A stretch of DNA of 64,000 nucleotides from Legionella sp. MW5194 (GTDB lineage: Bacteria; Pseudomonadota; Gammaproteobacteria; Legionellales; Legionellaceae): assembly GCF_016864235.1 (NCBI RefSeq), contig NZ_CP045732.1, positions 1,116,001-1,180,000 on the forward strand, written 5' to 3'. Position 1 is the first letter of the stretch, and each line of letters begins with the position of its first letter. Under the pieces are notes generated by a model that did not search any database, was not told the origin of the DNA, and saw only the letters and a list, made by a program, of their open reading frames with translations. The translations under genes and the position numbers were made by a program. This document shows positions 17,705 to 27,164 of the stretch, piece by piece.

Positions 17705-18966
17705 AACGATCAATCCTTGGTTTTTATTTGCTGTTCACAGCGGCTGTCGCCTTTGCCAAACCCGTTGAAGTGATTTTCTGGCATTCTTTAGCCGGTCGTC
17801 TGGGGCAGGAATTGACGCAGCTGGTGGATGAATTTAATCATTCCCAGAATGAAGCGCGGATAAAGCCGGTCTACAAGGGGGACTACATTGATTCCCTCAC
17901 CAGTTTTGCTGCCGCCTTTCGCGCGAAACAGCCGCCCATGCTCATTCAGGTGTTTGAAGTGGGTACGGCGACTATGCTGGCGCCGGCAGGAATCATCAAA
18001 CCGGTGGATGAGTTGATGAAAGAAAGCGGGTATTCCCTGGAGAAGGACGATTTTTTACCTGCCGTTCGCACCTTTTACAGCCAGGGCGGTAAATTGCAGG
18101 CTTTGCCCTTCAATACGTCAGTACCAGTGATTTTCTACAATGCGGATCTCTTGCAGAAAGCAGGTTATGATGCTGCTCATTTTCCTAAAACCTGGGATGA
18201 CATGGAAACGCTGGCTGCCGCACTTCGAGCCCGAGGAGCAGCCTGTGCTTACAGTTCGGCTTATCCCTCGTGGATTCAAGTCGAAGCCTTTTCCGCGTTG
18301 CACGGATTACCACTGATTGACAGCACAAGCCATCAGGCCGTTTACAACAATGAATGGGTGATTCGCCATTTACAGCGACTTAAACGATGGCAATCCCTGC
18401 ATTATTTCGAATACGGCGGCAGAACCAGTGATGCCACCGTCCTGTTTACCAGTGGACGCTGTGCCATGTTCAGTCAGTCATCCGGAAGTTACAGCAGCCT
18501 GTCCGCATTGGTGCCTTTTCGGGTCGGGGTTGCGCCGTTGCCCATCGATAGTCAGGCCTCTGGCGTCCGCCATCCCAATGTCACCGGGGGCGCCGCCCTG
18601 TGGGCGGTACAGGGACATACCCCGCCGGTTTATCACGCCATTGCCCGTTTTTATCGATTTCTTACCCGGCCTGAGATTCAGCAGCGGTGGCATGAGCATA
18701 CCGGTTATATTCCGGTAGGCATGAGAGGCATTTATCAGCGTTTTGCAGACAGCCCTCACCCCACTTTGATGGTGGCCCAGGCGGATTTGCTTCATGACGG
18801 GGCAGAAGCCGCTTTGCATCTGGGGCCGCAAAATCTGATACGGACCATCAATGATGAAGCCATGGAGGCGATATTTGCAGGCATTCAATCACCACGAGAG
18901 GCCATGAATGAGGCAGTCAGGCGTGCAAATTACACCATCATGCGTTTTAATAGGAACACAAGCTGA
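17701..18966 (+). CDS. ugpB: sn-Glycerol-3-phosphate-type ABC substrate-binding protein
   Basis: Periplasmic binding protein of 421 residues with a signal peptide (MKRSILGFYLLFTAAVAFA, cut before KPVEVIFWHS). The UgpB family core is visible: FWHSLAGRLGQELTQLVDEFN, then GGKLQALPFNTSVPVIFYN, KTWDDMETLAAALR and GGAALWAVQG. It begins on the ATGA overlap with the phosphodiesterase stop, so import and hydrolysis of glycerophosphodiesters are coupled. No permease (UgpA/E) or ATPase (UgpC) gene lies next to it. Confidence 0.88.
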   Translation: MKRSILGFYLLFTAAVAFAKPVEVIFWHSLAGRLGQELTQLVDEFNHSQNEARIKPVYKGDYIDSLTSFAAAFRAKQPPMLIQVFEVGTATMLAPAGIIKPVDELMKESGYSLEKDDFLPAVRTFYSQGGKLQALPFNTSVPVIFYNADLLQKAGYDAAHFPKTWDDMETLAAALRARGAACAYSSAYPSWIQVEAFSALHGLPLIDSTSHQAVYNNEWVIRHLQRLKRWQSLHYFEYGGRTSDATVLFTSGRCAMFSQSSGSYSSLSALVPFRVGVAPLPIDSQASGVRHPNVTGGAALWAVQGHTPPVYHAIARFYRFLTRPEIQQRWHEHTGYIPVGMRGIYQRFADSPHPTLMVAQADLLHDGAEAALHLGPQNLIRTINDEAMEAIFAGIQSPREAMNEAVRRANYTIMRFNRNTS

Positions 18967-18986
18967 TTTTTATTACAGGATGTATC

Positions 18987-19853
18987 ATGCTGGGAAAATT
19001 TTGCAGACTATTTGCCCAAAAACAACCGGTCAGTTACACGGGCGTTTTAACCCATACTTTTTATTGGCTGACCTCGCCTGCCAATGATCTGGTCTATAAA
19101 AACCCCCATTACAAACCGGTGGAAGGACAAGCCGGTGTTGCGATTTATTGTGTTCATGGCACGGCGGACAGGCCGGCCGCCTTTACCCGCATTGCCGAAC
19201 GCCTGATCGAGCAGGGATTGCCGGAGGAGGTGGAGTCCATTCATCTGGTTTCGTTTGAGGGGCGCGGACAGGGTTTGAGTATCAATGATTTTTCCAGTCA
19301 ATTAATTAAAAAAATCAAGATCAACAAGCACCAGCGTGTGATGTTCATGGGCCACTCTCGCGGAGGATTGGTCGTGACCAAGGCCGCAGAGGATTTAGCG
19401 GAGGAAGGTGACATCGAACCGTTGTTATGCATCGGCATCTGCGCACCGTATTCCGGTTCATACCTTGCGCTGCCGCCCTTGTCCTGGTTCTCTTCCTCGG
19501 TTTCAGAAATGGAACTGGATAGTCCATTCCTTGATGAATTGAATAAAAAACTGCTCACATCAAAAATTCCCCATCATTTTGTCGAAGCCCTGGAGGATGG
19601 CATTGTTCCTGTAGAATACGGCTATGCCAAATCCTACCTCAAGGAACACCCCAACGCGCTTAGCCGTTATGCCCGCCATGGCCATCTCTCCATCATGTCT
19701 TCCCATGATCTGGTGAAAGACATGGGACGATTAATGAAGGACGTACTCCACCCGCTTCCGATAAAAAAGGGCGAGGAATTTGCAGTCACCCTGGGTGAAT
19801 CATGGGGGGGGGCATTGATAGAGGACTATGAGCCGACGAAGGCTACTTTCTGA
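18987..19853 (+). CDS. Alpha/beta hydrolase
   Basis: A 288-residue alpha/beta hydrolase. The nucleophile elbow is MFMGHSRGGLVVTKA (Ser near residue 120), an oxyanion-type motif is YCVHGTADRPAAF, and a candidate catalytic His lies in YARHGHLSIMSSHDLV. No signal peptide. It starts 20 bases after ugpB, so it probably belongs to the same transcript and may act on lipids or glycerol esters; substrate unknown. Confidence 0.8.
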   Translation: MLGKFCRLFAQKQPVSYTGVLTHTFYWLTSPANDLVYKNPHYKPVEGQAGVAIYCVHGTADRPAAFTRIAERLIEQGLPEEVESIHLVSFEGRGQGLSINDFSSQLIKKIKINKHQRVMFMGHSRGGLVVTKAAEDLAEEGDIEPLLCIGICAPYSGSYLALPPLSWFSSSVSEMELDSPFLDELNKKLLTSKIPHHFVEALEDGIVPVEYGYAKSYLKEHPNALSRYARHGHLSIMSSHDLVKDMGRLMKDVLHPLPIKKGEEFAVTLGESWGGALIEDYEPTKATF

Positions 19854-19934
19854 GACATAGTGAAAAAGAACTTATTTATGCTATGGTTAATAAGTCAGTG
19901 ACTCAATGATCTTGCTCAAAGGAAGGATAGAACC

Positions 19935-20894
19935 ATGTCTCATAAAATAAACCCTGATTCCACCGCGTTTATCGAACGTCTGACGGAAAGAGCCGGCAGT
20001 GCGTTGAATGGCGCCAATTTGCTGGAATTACCCCCTGAAAAGGCACGTGTTGCCTTTAATAAGCTGATTGCCCCTGTCCCTGGCAAATTAAAGCCGATTG
20101 ACGTGCAGGTAGAAAATCGGCACTTGGACATTGAGGGAGTTAAAACCGGCGTTCGCATTTACAAGCCGCTAAAAAACAATACCGATTTACCCGCTTTGGT
20201 TTACTGCCATGGGGGTGGCTTTGTTTTTGGCGATCCCGATTTTCTCGACTACACCTGCCGCGCACTGTGCGAAGGCGCTCATTGCATGGTGGTGGCTGTC
20301 GATTATCGCCGGGCTCCTGAGCACAAATTCCCTACAGCCCATGATGATTGTTATCGCGTGGTTCGTTATGTACAAAAGCACGCCAAAGATCTGGGTGGCA
20401 ATGGGGTTGTCGCTGTCGGCGGTGACAGTGCAGGCGGCAATGTGGCTGCAAGCATTTGCCATCAGGCTAAAAAAAATAAGGACGTGGAGATTTGTTTCCA
20501 GTTACTGTATTACCCCTGGGTTGATCTCAACAACACCACCGAATCCGATAAAACCTACGCGAAAGGCTATTTTTTGGAAACCGAAACCCTGCATTGGATG
20601 CGCAAGCAATATTTAAATTCAGGGGATGAAAAAAATCCGATTGCTAACCCACAGTTTCAAACGGATTTCAGCCATCTGCCCCCGGCCTTGATTATTGCTG
20701 CCGAATGCGATCCCATCCATGACGACGCCAAGCTGTACTATCAAAAACTGGCTGACGCCGGCAATGACGCACAATTCATCGAGTTTGGCGGTATCCTCCA
20801 TGATTTTTGCGCCTTGCCCTCGCATTACGAAGCCGCGTTGCTCGCATTCGGCGCCTCCGCTGATGCCTTAAAGCGTGCCTTTGCAAAAGCCTGA
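19935..20894 (+). CDS. HSL-family alpha/beta hydrolase (carboxylesterase/lipase)
   Basis: A 319-residue hormone-sensitive-lipase type esterase. It has the oxyanion-hole motif YCHGGGFVFGD, the nucleophile GGDSAGGNVAA, an acid residue in AECDPIHDDAKLYY and a catalytic His in GILHDFCALP, all in canonical order. GGAAGG precedes the ATG. Cytoplasmic by sequence. It is followed by a strong hairpin terminator. Substrate probably short-chain acyl esters; not determined. Confidence 0.9.
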   Translation: MSHKINPDSTAFIERLTERAGSALNGANLLELPPEKARVAFNKLIAPVPGKLKPIDVQVENRHLDIEGVKTGVRIYKPLKNNTDLPALVYCHGGGFVFGDPDFLDYTCRALCEGAHCMVVAVDYRRAPEHKFPTAHDDCYRVVRYVQKHAKDLGGNGVVAVGGDSAGGNVAASICHQAKKNKDVEICFQLLYYPWVDLNNTTESDKTYAKGYFLETETLHWMRKQYLNSGDEKNPIANPQFQTDFSHLPPALIIAAECDPIHDDAKLYYQKLADAGNDAQFIEFGGILHDFCALPSHYEAALLAFGASADALKRAFAKA

Positions 20895-20904
20895 TTCGCC
20901 ATCT

Positions 20905-20946
20905 CAAGGCATTTCCAAACGGAGATGCCTTGCTGTTATATTTGTT
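20905..20946 (+). terminator. Rho-independent-type terminator
   Basis: A 12-bp stem CAAGGCATTTCC / GGAGATGCCTTG (one T-G wobble) with an AAAC tetraloop, followed by a moderately T-rich tail (TGTTATATTTGTT). It lies 11 bases after the esterase stop and closes the 16.3-20.9 kb set. Confidence 0.75.
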
Positions 20947-21004
20947 CACACTTGCTCAATTATTGGTCTAAAATTGAACATACGTTGATTGGCGATGTCC
21001 TTTT

Positions 21005-22150
21005 ATGCTCTCATGCTATTTAAAGTACCATCTTTTCCGTCAAGTTCGCGTTTTTGAAGCACGTTCGGAAGAGGAAAAAGAGCAGGTGTTCAATTTCCGC
21101 TACCGGATTTACCACGAAGAGTACAAGATGATTGAGCCTGGCTACGATCATCAGCGAAAAATCCTGAAGGATGCGCTCGATACTCACACGCAGATCATTT
21201 TAACCTACACCGTCAGTAAACAAGCAATATCCAGCACCTGTCGTTCCCACTATTTCCAAAAGACTGCCTGCCCCGGAGACATGGACGGCAACTACGGTCT
21301 TTCGGAGTTATCCATCCCCGCACAATCCATGTTAGCCTTGTCAGAACGGTTGGCTGTGGATAAAAACATTCGCGGCAAATACTTGGCCATGGTCCAGACG
21401 GTGTACATTGCCACGCGTTTGATTCGCGATTTGTCGACCTATTTCTCCTTTGCCAGTTGTGCACCGAGCCTGCTCAGGCATTATTCAAGATTAGGTTACA
21501 GGCCTTATACCTCCAAGCTGTTACAGTTTGATGATCGGGTGGAAATCCCCATTGCGGTTATACCTGATTTAAAATTTCTCAAAACCTCGGGCTCGCCGGT
21601 TTATCCCCTGATGAAAAAATATTGTGATCCCGCCCTATTGAAACAATATGAACATTATCGTCCTGATATTCTCAAAAATTACCTGACCCACGATGCGTCG
21701 CTGGATGATCTGGCGAGCGATGCGTTTCTCAAAAGGAGAAAATCATTCTTTTACCATTTGAAACGACCCACGGCTGATTTTCTAATTCGCAATGGCTTTT
21801 TTTTAACGCTGCCTGCGAATGGGGTGCTTTACACTGAAAATGAGCATCAACAATGCCAGTTTGTGGTGATTTCTGGTCAGCTAATTCTGTCTAAACGGGG
21901 GCAGACGCTTATTGCGTTGCATGCAGGCGACATTGTTGGTGAATTTGGAACCTTTCACGACAATTATTGCCGGTGTGTCACGGTGAAAGCAGTCAGTGAG
22001 ACTCAATTAATGGTATTGCCGCGCGGTACCCTGCGGAAACTATACTGCTTTGACACCCAACTGTACGCTAACTTTGCCGAGTCTTATCTCAAAAGCATCG
22101 CGCTTAGAGAGAAAAAATTAATTTGTAAATTGATTTCCAGCCAACGATAA
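21005..22150 (+). CDS. GNAT/acyl-HSL-synthase-like acyltransferase fused to a cyclic-nucleotide-binding domain
   Basis: A 381-residue two-domain protein. Residues about 10-190 resemble autoinducer-synthase/N-acyl amino acid synthase folds: VFNFRYRIYHEEYKM, SELSIPAQSMLALSERLAVDKNIRGK and LLRHYSRLGYRPY. Residues about 260-375 look like a CAP/CNB domain, with the phosphate-binding cassette LHAGDIVGEFGTFHDNYCRCVTV. Such fusions suggest acyl transfer controlled by cAMP or cGMP. The ATG at 21005 has no strong ribosome site. The E1-like gene begins 12 bases downstream, so the two likely share an operon. Confidence 0.72.
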   Translation: MLSCYLKYHLFRQVRVFEARSEEEKEQVFNFRYRIYHEEYKMIEPGYDHQRKILKDALDTHTQIILTYTVSKQAISSTCRSHYFQKTACPGDMDGNYGLSELSIPAQSMLALSERLAVDKNIRGKYLAMVQTVYIATRLIRDLSTYFSFASCAPSLLRHYSRLGYRPYTSKLLQFDDRVEIPIAVIPDLKFLKTSGSPVYPLMKKYCDPALLKQYEHYRPDILKNYLTHDASLDDLASDAFLKRRKSFFYHLKRPTADFLIRNGFFLTLPANGVLYTENEHQQCQFVVISGQLILSKRGQTLIALHAGDIVGEFGTFHDNYCRCVTVKAVSETQLMVLPRGTLRKLYCFDTQLYANFAESYLKSIALREKKLICKLISSQR

Positions 22151-22161
22151 CAGGAGCTGTC

Positions 22162-22980
22162 ATGACGACCGACCTTTTTATAAGAAATTCGGGCTATGTT
22201 TCAGAAAAAGTTCAGCAACGGTTGACTGAAATAACCATTTTAATTGCCGGCTGCGGTCTGGGGAGTTACCTGGCTGAGGGCCTCGTGCGTTTCGGTTGTC
22301 ATCATTTAGTGTTGGTTGATCATGACACCATCGATTCCCACAACCTGAACCGCCAGGATTTTCTATACGGTGATATAGGACGTCTTAAAACCGAAGCGCT
22401 GGCTGAACGCTTACGCCTCATTAATCCTGACGCGACCATTGAATGCGTAAACGAGCGGGTATCGGCTGTCAATGCTCAGGATTTAATTAAAGAAGTGGAT
22501 TTGGTCATTGATACAATCGATTTTCTAAGCATGGAAGATTTAATTCCATTCTATGAGCAATGCTATTTGCAAAAAAGAACGGTAATCAGTGCTCTGAACG
22601 CAGGCTTTGGGGCCGTGGCTTTTTACATCCCCGGGGCGATACAAACCCGGAACTGGTTTACGCGTATTTTTGGCATTGAGGAGTGCGAAGTAAACGCGCC
22701 TAAAGAGTATGCTTTCTATTTTGAACGGTTACTGACGACTCTTGGTCCCAACCTGCCTGAGGAAGTCACCCGTAATTTAATGGGTGTTGTTGAATTAATG
22801 AAAGAAAAACGCCCTTGTCCTGCTTCACAGATCTCAGTCGGGGCCTTTGCTGCGGCTTCGTTGTGTGTGACGATTGTTCATCGCATGCTGTCAGGGCAAA
22901 CGCTTGTCGAGTTACCGTATGCGATGGCCCTGGATATGAATCGTATTGCAGCCATCCCTGCGTTCTCGTTAGCGCCGTAG
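22162..22980 (+). CDS. ThiF/MoeB/E1-like adenylyltransferase
   Basis: A 272-residue E1-like protein. The nucleotide-binding loop is ILIAGCGLGSYLAEGLVRFG, followed by LVLVDHDTIDSHNLNRQD (acidic residue and Arg) and GDIGRLKTEALAERL (Lys) at the normal spacing. No CxxC zinc motif and no obvious catalytic Cys in the usual place are seen, so it may activate a substrate by adenylation without a thioester. GGAGCTGTC precedes the ATG. It is paired with the acyltransferase-CNB gene; the adenylated partner is unknown. Confidence 0.78.
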   Translation: MTTDLFIRNSGYVSEKVQQRLTEITILIAGCGLGSYLAEGLVRFGCHHLVLVDHDTIDSHNLNRQDFLYGDIGRLKTEALAERLRLINPDATIECVNERVSAVNAQDLIKEVDLVIDTIDFLSMEDLIPFYEQCYLQKRTVISALNAGFGAVAFYIPGAIQTRNWFTRIFGIEECEVNAPKEYAFYFERLLTTLGPNLPEEVTRNLMGVVELMKEKRPCPASQISVGAFAAASLCVTIVHRMLSGQTLVELPYAMALDMNRIAAIPAFSLAP

Positions 22981-23027
22981 CCCGGTGTCGAAATCATCCG
23001 GCGTTTCAGGGTGGCAGCATACAATGC

Positions 23028-24812
23028 CTACATCAACGGCCTCATAAAGGCACTCAAATCGATTTTTTTCTGCATGCGGAATTGATAGACCGCATAGAAC
23101 GAAATGACATTTTTTAAATAATTCCGGGTTTCATGCCAGGGCAGGGTATCAATCCAGACATCAATTTCTCTTGGCGGATGATTTTTCAGCCAGTAATTCA
23201 CTTGGCGGGGGCCTGCATTGTAAGCGGCGGCAATTAACAACGGGTGACGATTAAAGCGTTTAGCCAGCGTGGCGAGATAAGCCACGCCGATGCTGATGTT
23301 TTTTTGTGATAAAAAGAGCTGAGCCTTGTCGCCATAGGGAATTTTCGCCAATTTTGCCACCACCACCGCTGTGGCGGGCATGAGTTGCATGAGCCCTCGA
23401 GCACCCGCCACGGAAACCACATCCTCGCGAAAACTGCTTTCCTGACGGATGATGGCATAAATCAATTCCTGAGGAACCTGATGATTTTTAGAGTGCTCTG
23501 TGATGGCGCTGTGATAGGCGAGGGGGAAGCGCAGGGATAACTGATTGTTCAAGTCGTCGTCACTGCTTAAAGCCAGCGATTTATCATGCCATTGCAGGGT
23601 GTTGGAAACCCAGAAAGCCAGCGCGCTTTTATCGCTTTTCGGCAATTCGCTGGCGAAATCGTTTAACAGGCGGGAAGCCTGCAGGGTTTGTTTTGAGTGA
23701 TACAGGGACTTGATGTTATCGGTAAACGGCTTATAGGGTTTTAGCAGGCTCAAGTCAGTCACGGCTTTTTCATACTGAAAATTGGGGTTTTTATGAATGC
23801 GTACGCTGGCTAAAAAACCATAATAATGGCGGGTTTGTGCCAGGGTTTTATAAATTTCCCGTGCCTGTTCCTGACGACCTTGCTTTTCCATTGCCCGCGC
23901 CAGCCAATACTGCCAGCAGGGGTTGTCTTTTTCCGGGGAATGCTGGATTAATTTTTCGACCTGCCGCCATTGCCCGCGTTTTAAAGCAAAACGAATCTGC
24001 CAGTCCAGCAGGGTGGAGTCATAAAAGGCGGGTTGAATTTTGGCAAACCAGACCGCGGTGTCTTCATGATTGCGCATGGCCTTGTAAAGGGCTAAATGCG
24101 CTAAAAAAGCCTGTTGTTGGGCTTGAGAAAGCATTTTTTTGGTTTTGGGATTTTGCCAGTAATTAAGCGCCTGATCCATATTGATGGAAACCATGCGTTT
24201 TAAGCCGTAAAGGTAAAATTCGCCATGCAGGCCGCCCGGTGTTAACTGCAGGATACGTCCAGGGGCTTGATGGATGCTCATGAGCAGCGCCTGATCCTGA
24301 AGTCGTGGTTTTTTGTATTGTTTAAGCAGATAACGCACTAACGGAAGATTGCCTTTGTCCAGAGCCAGAATAATGCGTGCGGTAATCAATTTTTCATTGA
24401 ATTGTGCGCTTTTTACAAACATGTCCAATAGTCGGTTGCATCCCGGCGGCTGGGAGTTGCCCGATAACCAGATTGCCTGGGTATCCTGCATGGCGGCCAC
24501 GGTATTACCCTGGTAATAATTGGCCAGGTTTTTAAAACATTGCAGGTTTACGTCGGACGTGGGTTTGTAGTACGTCAGGTAATTTGCCCAGTCCTTGTTT
24601 TGCGCGAGATGATAGAGCCAGCGGTTTCGTAATTTGTTGGCCAGCGGTGTGTCTTCACTGATAAACGTAAAAAAAGAGTCGTCAGGGTGTTCCGGTAAAT
24701 TCTGACTCCACTCAAGGTACGCCATAAAACGCGCAAGGTAGGCATTGCCTGACGCGCCATGAGCGAATCCTGTGACGCCAATTAACCACAGCACAAGTAA
24801 AAACTTTTTCAT
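23028..24812 (-). CDS. slt: Soluble lytic murein transglycosylase
   Basis: Periplasmic enzyme cleaving peptidoglycan glycan strands to 1,6-anhydromuropeptides. At 594 residues it has a signal peptide (MKKFLLVLWLIGVTGFAHGA), a long alpha-superhelical N-terminal region, and a C-terminal SLT domain with catalytic Glu in IIRQESSFREDVVS, then GARGLMQLMPATA and AAYNAGPRQVNYW. Convergent with the E1-like gene. Confidence 0.93.
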   Translation of the reverse strand: MKKFLLVLWLIGVTGFAHGASGNAYLARFMAYLEWSQNLPEHPDDSFFTFISEDTPLANKLRNRWLYHLAQNKDWANYLTYYKPTSDVNLQCFKNLANYYQGNTVAAMQDTQAIWLSGNSQPPGCNRLLDMFVKSAQFNEKLITARIILALDKGNLPLVRYLLKQYKKPRLQDQALLMSIHQAPGRILQLTPGGLHGEFYLYGLKRMVSINMDQALNYWQNPKTKKMLSQAQQQAFLAHLALYKAMRNHEDTAVWFAKIQPAFYDSTLLDWQIRFALKRGQWRQVEKLIQHSPEKDNPCWQYWLARAMEKQGRQEQAREIYKTLAQTRHYYGFLASVRIHKNPNFQYEKAVTDLSLLKPYKPFTDNIKSLYHSKQTLQASRLLNDFASELPKSDKSALAFWVSNTLQWHDKSLALSSDDDLNNQLSLRFPLAYHSAITEHSKNHQVPQELIYAIIRQESSFREDVVSVAGARGLMQLMPATAVVVAKLAKIPYGDKAQLFLSQKNISIGVAYLATLAKRFNRHPLLIAAAYNAGPRQVNYWLKNHPPREIDVWIDTLPWHETRNYLKNVISFYAVYQFRMQKKIDLSAFMRPLM

Positions 24813-24904
24813 AGTCTCTCATTGAAGACGTGAGCATTCGATGAAACGCTCGATGTTAGAAGTTAACGCGATGGTTATTTTTGTGTATATCCCTATAAAC
24901 ACCG

Positions 24905-25561
24905 CTAACCGATGCAATCCAGTTGTTTACGCATGGCGGCAATGGTTTTGCCGTAATCTGCAGTAGAGAATATAGCAGAACCGGCAACAAATTGGGTAGC
25001 TCCTGCACGTGCCAGCGCTGCAATATTGTTTTCACTGATGCCGCCATCCACACAGATGGGCAAATGGGGATAACGGTGGTGGATGAAGGTAATTTTGTCA
25101 ATAACCTCAGGAATCAAACGTTGCCCGCCAAAACCGGGATTGACAGTCATGATCAAAATAAAGTCAAGACGGTGAGCCACCCATTGCAGGCAATCCGGCG
25201 AGGTGGACGGGTTTAATACCAACCCTGCCTCACAGCCCTGTTGCTCAATGAGGGTGAGGCTCCGGTCCAGATGGATGGTGGCATCGGGATGGATACTGAG
25301 CCGTTTGGCTCCGGCTTTGGCAAATTGCACGATAAGATCATCAATGGGCATGGCCATGAGATGAACATCGATGGGCATATCCGGAAAGCGCTTGTGCAGT
25401 GCCTCGCAGACTAAGGGCCCGATGGTCAGATTGGGTACGTAATGATTGTCCATGACATCGAAATGAATCATGTCGGCCCCTGCCTCCATGACGGCGTTTA
25501 CTTCATCACCAAGACGAGTCATGTCGGCGGACAGCAGGGAGGGTGCGATAAGGTAAGTCAT
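24905..25561 (-). CDS. rpe: Ribulose-phosphate 3-epimerase
   Basis: Pentose phosphate enzyme interconverting ribulose 5-phosphate and xylulose 5-phosphate. A 218-residue TIM barrel with the family motifs IAPSLLSADMTRLGDEV, MIHFDVMDNHYVPNLTIGP, VDVHLM-type (IDVHLMAMP), LIMTVNPGFGGQ, ICVDGGISENN and FVAGSAIFS. AAGGTT precedes the ATG. Ends about 90 bases upstream of the slt start. Confidence 0.96.
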   Translation of the reverse strand: MTYLIAPSLLSADMTRLGDEVNAVMEAGADMIHFDVMDNHYVPNLTIGPLVCEALHKRFPDMPIDVHLMAMPIDDLIVQFAKAGAKRLSIHPDATIHLDRSLTLIEQQGCEAGLVLNPSTSPDCLQWVAHRLDFILIMTVNPGFGGQRLIPEVIDKITFIHHRYPHLPICVDGGISENNIAALARAGATQFVAGSAIFSTADYGKTIAAMRKQLDCIG

Positions 25562-25668
25562 GGGTTAACCTTCATGAAAAGATACCTCGATCATAGGCAG
25601 TCTTACGCGATTAGGCAACCAATCGGCTGTCTTTTTCCCGTATCGGCAGGCCAATACGGGAACGCGGG

Positions 25669-26376
25669 TTAGGAAGAAGAGTCCAGGGCGTAAATAAAGC
25701 TGACATTGACGGTCGGAATGCGCAGGCTCGCATCCAGGGAATCAACGCGGCTGGTGGCTAAATAACGAAAATCGAGACCGAAAGCGGCAAAATCATCGAG
25801 GAAATAGCTGATGCCGAGAATACCCTGGGCCATGGCGGCACTGGAGGATTCCTTGCTTTCAAAAATGGGCACCTGACTGTTGTTGTAATTGACATTATAC
25901 AACTTGAAATTGCTGCGAACAGTCCCATAGCCTAAGCCTAAACCGAGGTAAGGCACAAAGCTGCCATCCCCTCCAGCCTGGTACATTTCATAGAGGGCAT
26001 TGACGAGGCCGCCGACAATGATGGTCTTGCCTTCCATGTCGAAACCGTTGGGCGTGGTGTGGTTGCGCAGAACAAAGGTACCGGATTGAATTTTATCAAA
26101 CTGATCATAATTAAAGAAAAGTTCGCCTTCAAAACGGAATTTATTCCAGCGGTAACCCAGGGATCCGAACGCATCCCCACCCAGCGAGTACGTTAAGGTG
26201 GCCGCACTGTCGTTGATGCCTAAAACCGGGTTGTTGAAGGTAAAATCAAGATCGGTAATGTGGGAAGCGCCGCCGCCAAGGCTCAAATACCAGCCCTGAA
26301 CGGGATTGACGGCATGGCTTGAACCGCCAGCCAACAAAGCCATCGCGGCTAAACCCATACGAAAAGTAGTCTTCAT
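25669..26376 (-). CDS. Outer-membrane beta-barrel protein
   Basis: A 235-residue secreted protein starting MKTTFRMGLAAMALL with a signal peptide ending near GGSSHA. The remainder alternates aromatic and small residues as in 8-strand opacity/OmpA-type barrels (GWYLSLGGGAS, YSLGGDAFGSLGYRWNKF, VPYLGLGLGYGTV) and ends with the barrel-type C-terminus VNVSFIYALDSSS. The ATG at 26376 follows AAGGAC; the frame extension to 26382 would need TTG. Tandem with a related gene 11 bases upstream. Confidence 0.82.
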   Translation of the reverse strand: MKTTFRMGLAAMALLAGGSSHAVNPVQGWYLSLGGGASHITDLDFTFNNPVLGINDSAATLTYSLGGDAFGSLGYRWNKFRFEGELFFNYDQFDKIQSGTFVLRNHTTPNGFDMEGKTIIVGGLVNALYEMYQAGGDGSFVPYLGLGLGYGTVRSNFKLYNVNYNNSQVPIFESKESSSAAMAQGILGISYFLDDFAAFGLDFRYLATSRVDSLDASLRIPTVNVSFIYALDSSS

Positions 26377-26387
26377 GAACAACGTCC

Positions 26388-27026
26388 TTATTTGTAATTC
26401 GCCACGTCAAAACGGTAAGTGACTCCGACACTCGCTAAATGCGCCTGGAATGTTTTGTTAAACGCGCTGACTCGCTGGGTGGCAAAATAACGGTAGCCGG
26501 CATCCACGGAATAATTTTCAGCAAAATTGTAAGTCAATCCGGCGGTGGCCTGATAAGCAAAGACGTTATTGGAATCCTTAAAGCGATTGGGGCCAAAAGG
26601 ACCGCTGCTTTTCAGCGTGGTTTCAACCCAGGCATACCCCAGACCTGCACCGAGGTAAGGTTCAATTGCCGGTACAATTTCAGGAAAATCATAATACACA
26701 TTGGCCATTAACGCAGTGGCAATGGCTTCGCCGCTGACGCCGTTCTGGTGAACGAAATTCACCTCAAACTGGCGTGTATCGGCTTCGATGTAGGTTAATT
26801 CAGCCTCGTAGCGGAGCGGTGAACTTTTATAACCGATTCTTCCCCCGGCGTTAAAGCCGCTGGTGTAAGAAACATCACTGTAAAACAAGCCGTATTTGGC
26901 CGTGCTGACATTATCGGGAAGATAGCTGTAACCGCCGAAAACGCTGGCATACCAACCGTCAACCGGAATAGCGGAAAATGCAGCGCTGGACGTCAGCAAT
27001 GCAGCGGAAAGAAGTGCAGTTCTCAT
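26388..27026 (-). CDS. Outer-membrane beta-barrel protein, paralog of the downstream gene
   Basis: A 212-residue protein with signal peptide MRTALLSAALLTSSAAFSA, then barrel strands (GWYASVFGGYSYLPD, RIGYKSSPLRYEAELTYIE, IEPYLGAGLGYAWVETTL, YSVDAGYRYFATQRVSAF, ASVGVTYRFDVANYK). It shares the GWY..GGG opening, the PYLGLGLGY strand and the RYxATxRV strand with the next gene, so the pair is a tandem duplication. Surface exposure and function (adhesion, porin) are unknown. Confidence 0.82.
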   Translation of the reverse strand: MRTALLSAALLTSSAAFSAIPVDGWYASVFGGYSYLPDNVSTAKYGLFYSDVSYTSGFNAGGRIGYKSSPLRYEAELTYIEADTRQFEVNFVHQNGVSGEAIATALMANVYYDFPEIVPAIEPYLGAGLGYAWVETTLKSSGPFGPNRFKDSNNVFAYQATAGLTYNFAENYSVDAGYRYFATQRVSAFNKTFQAHLASVGVTYRFDVANYK

Positions 27027-27164
27027 AACTTACCTATTGTTATTATTATGTTAAAACCAATTCATGTTAGCGTTTTGCTTTGATTTTGCAAGCGGCTTTT
27101 TATTGTTACTTTATCAGATCATGGGCTAAGATGATTAGATGTGCTATCAAAAAGGAGGTTGAGC

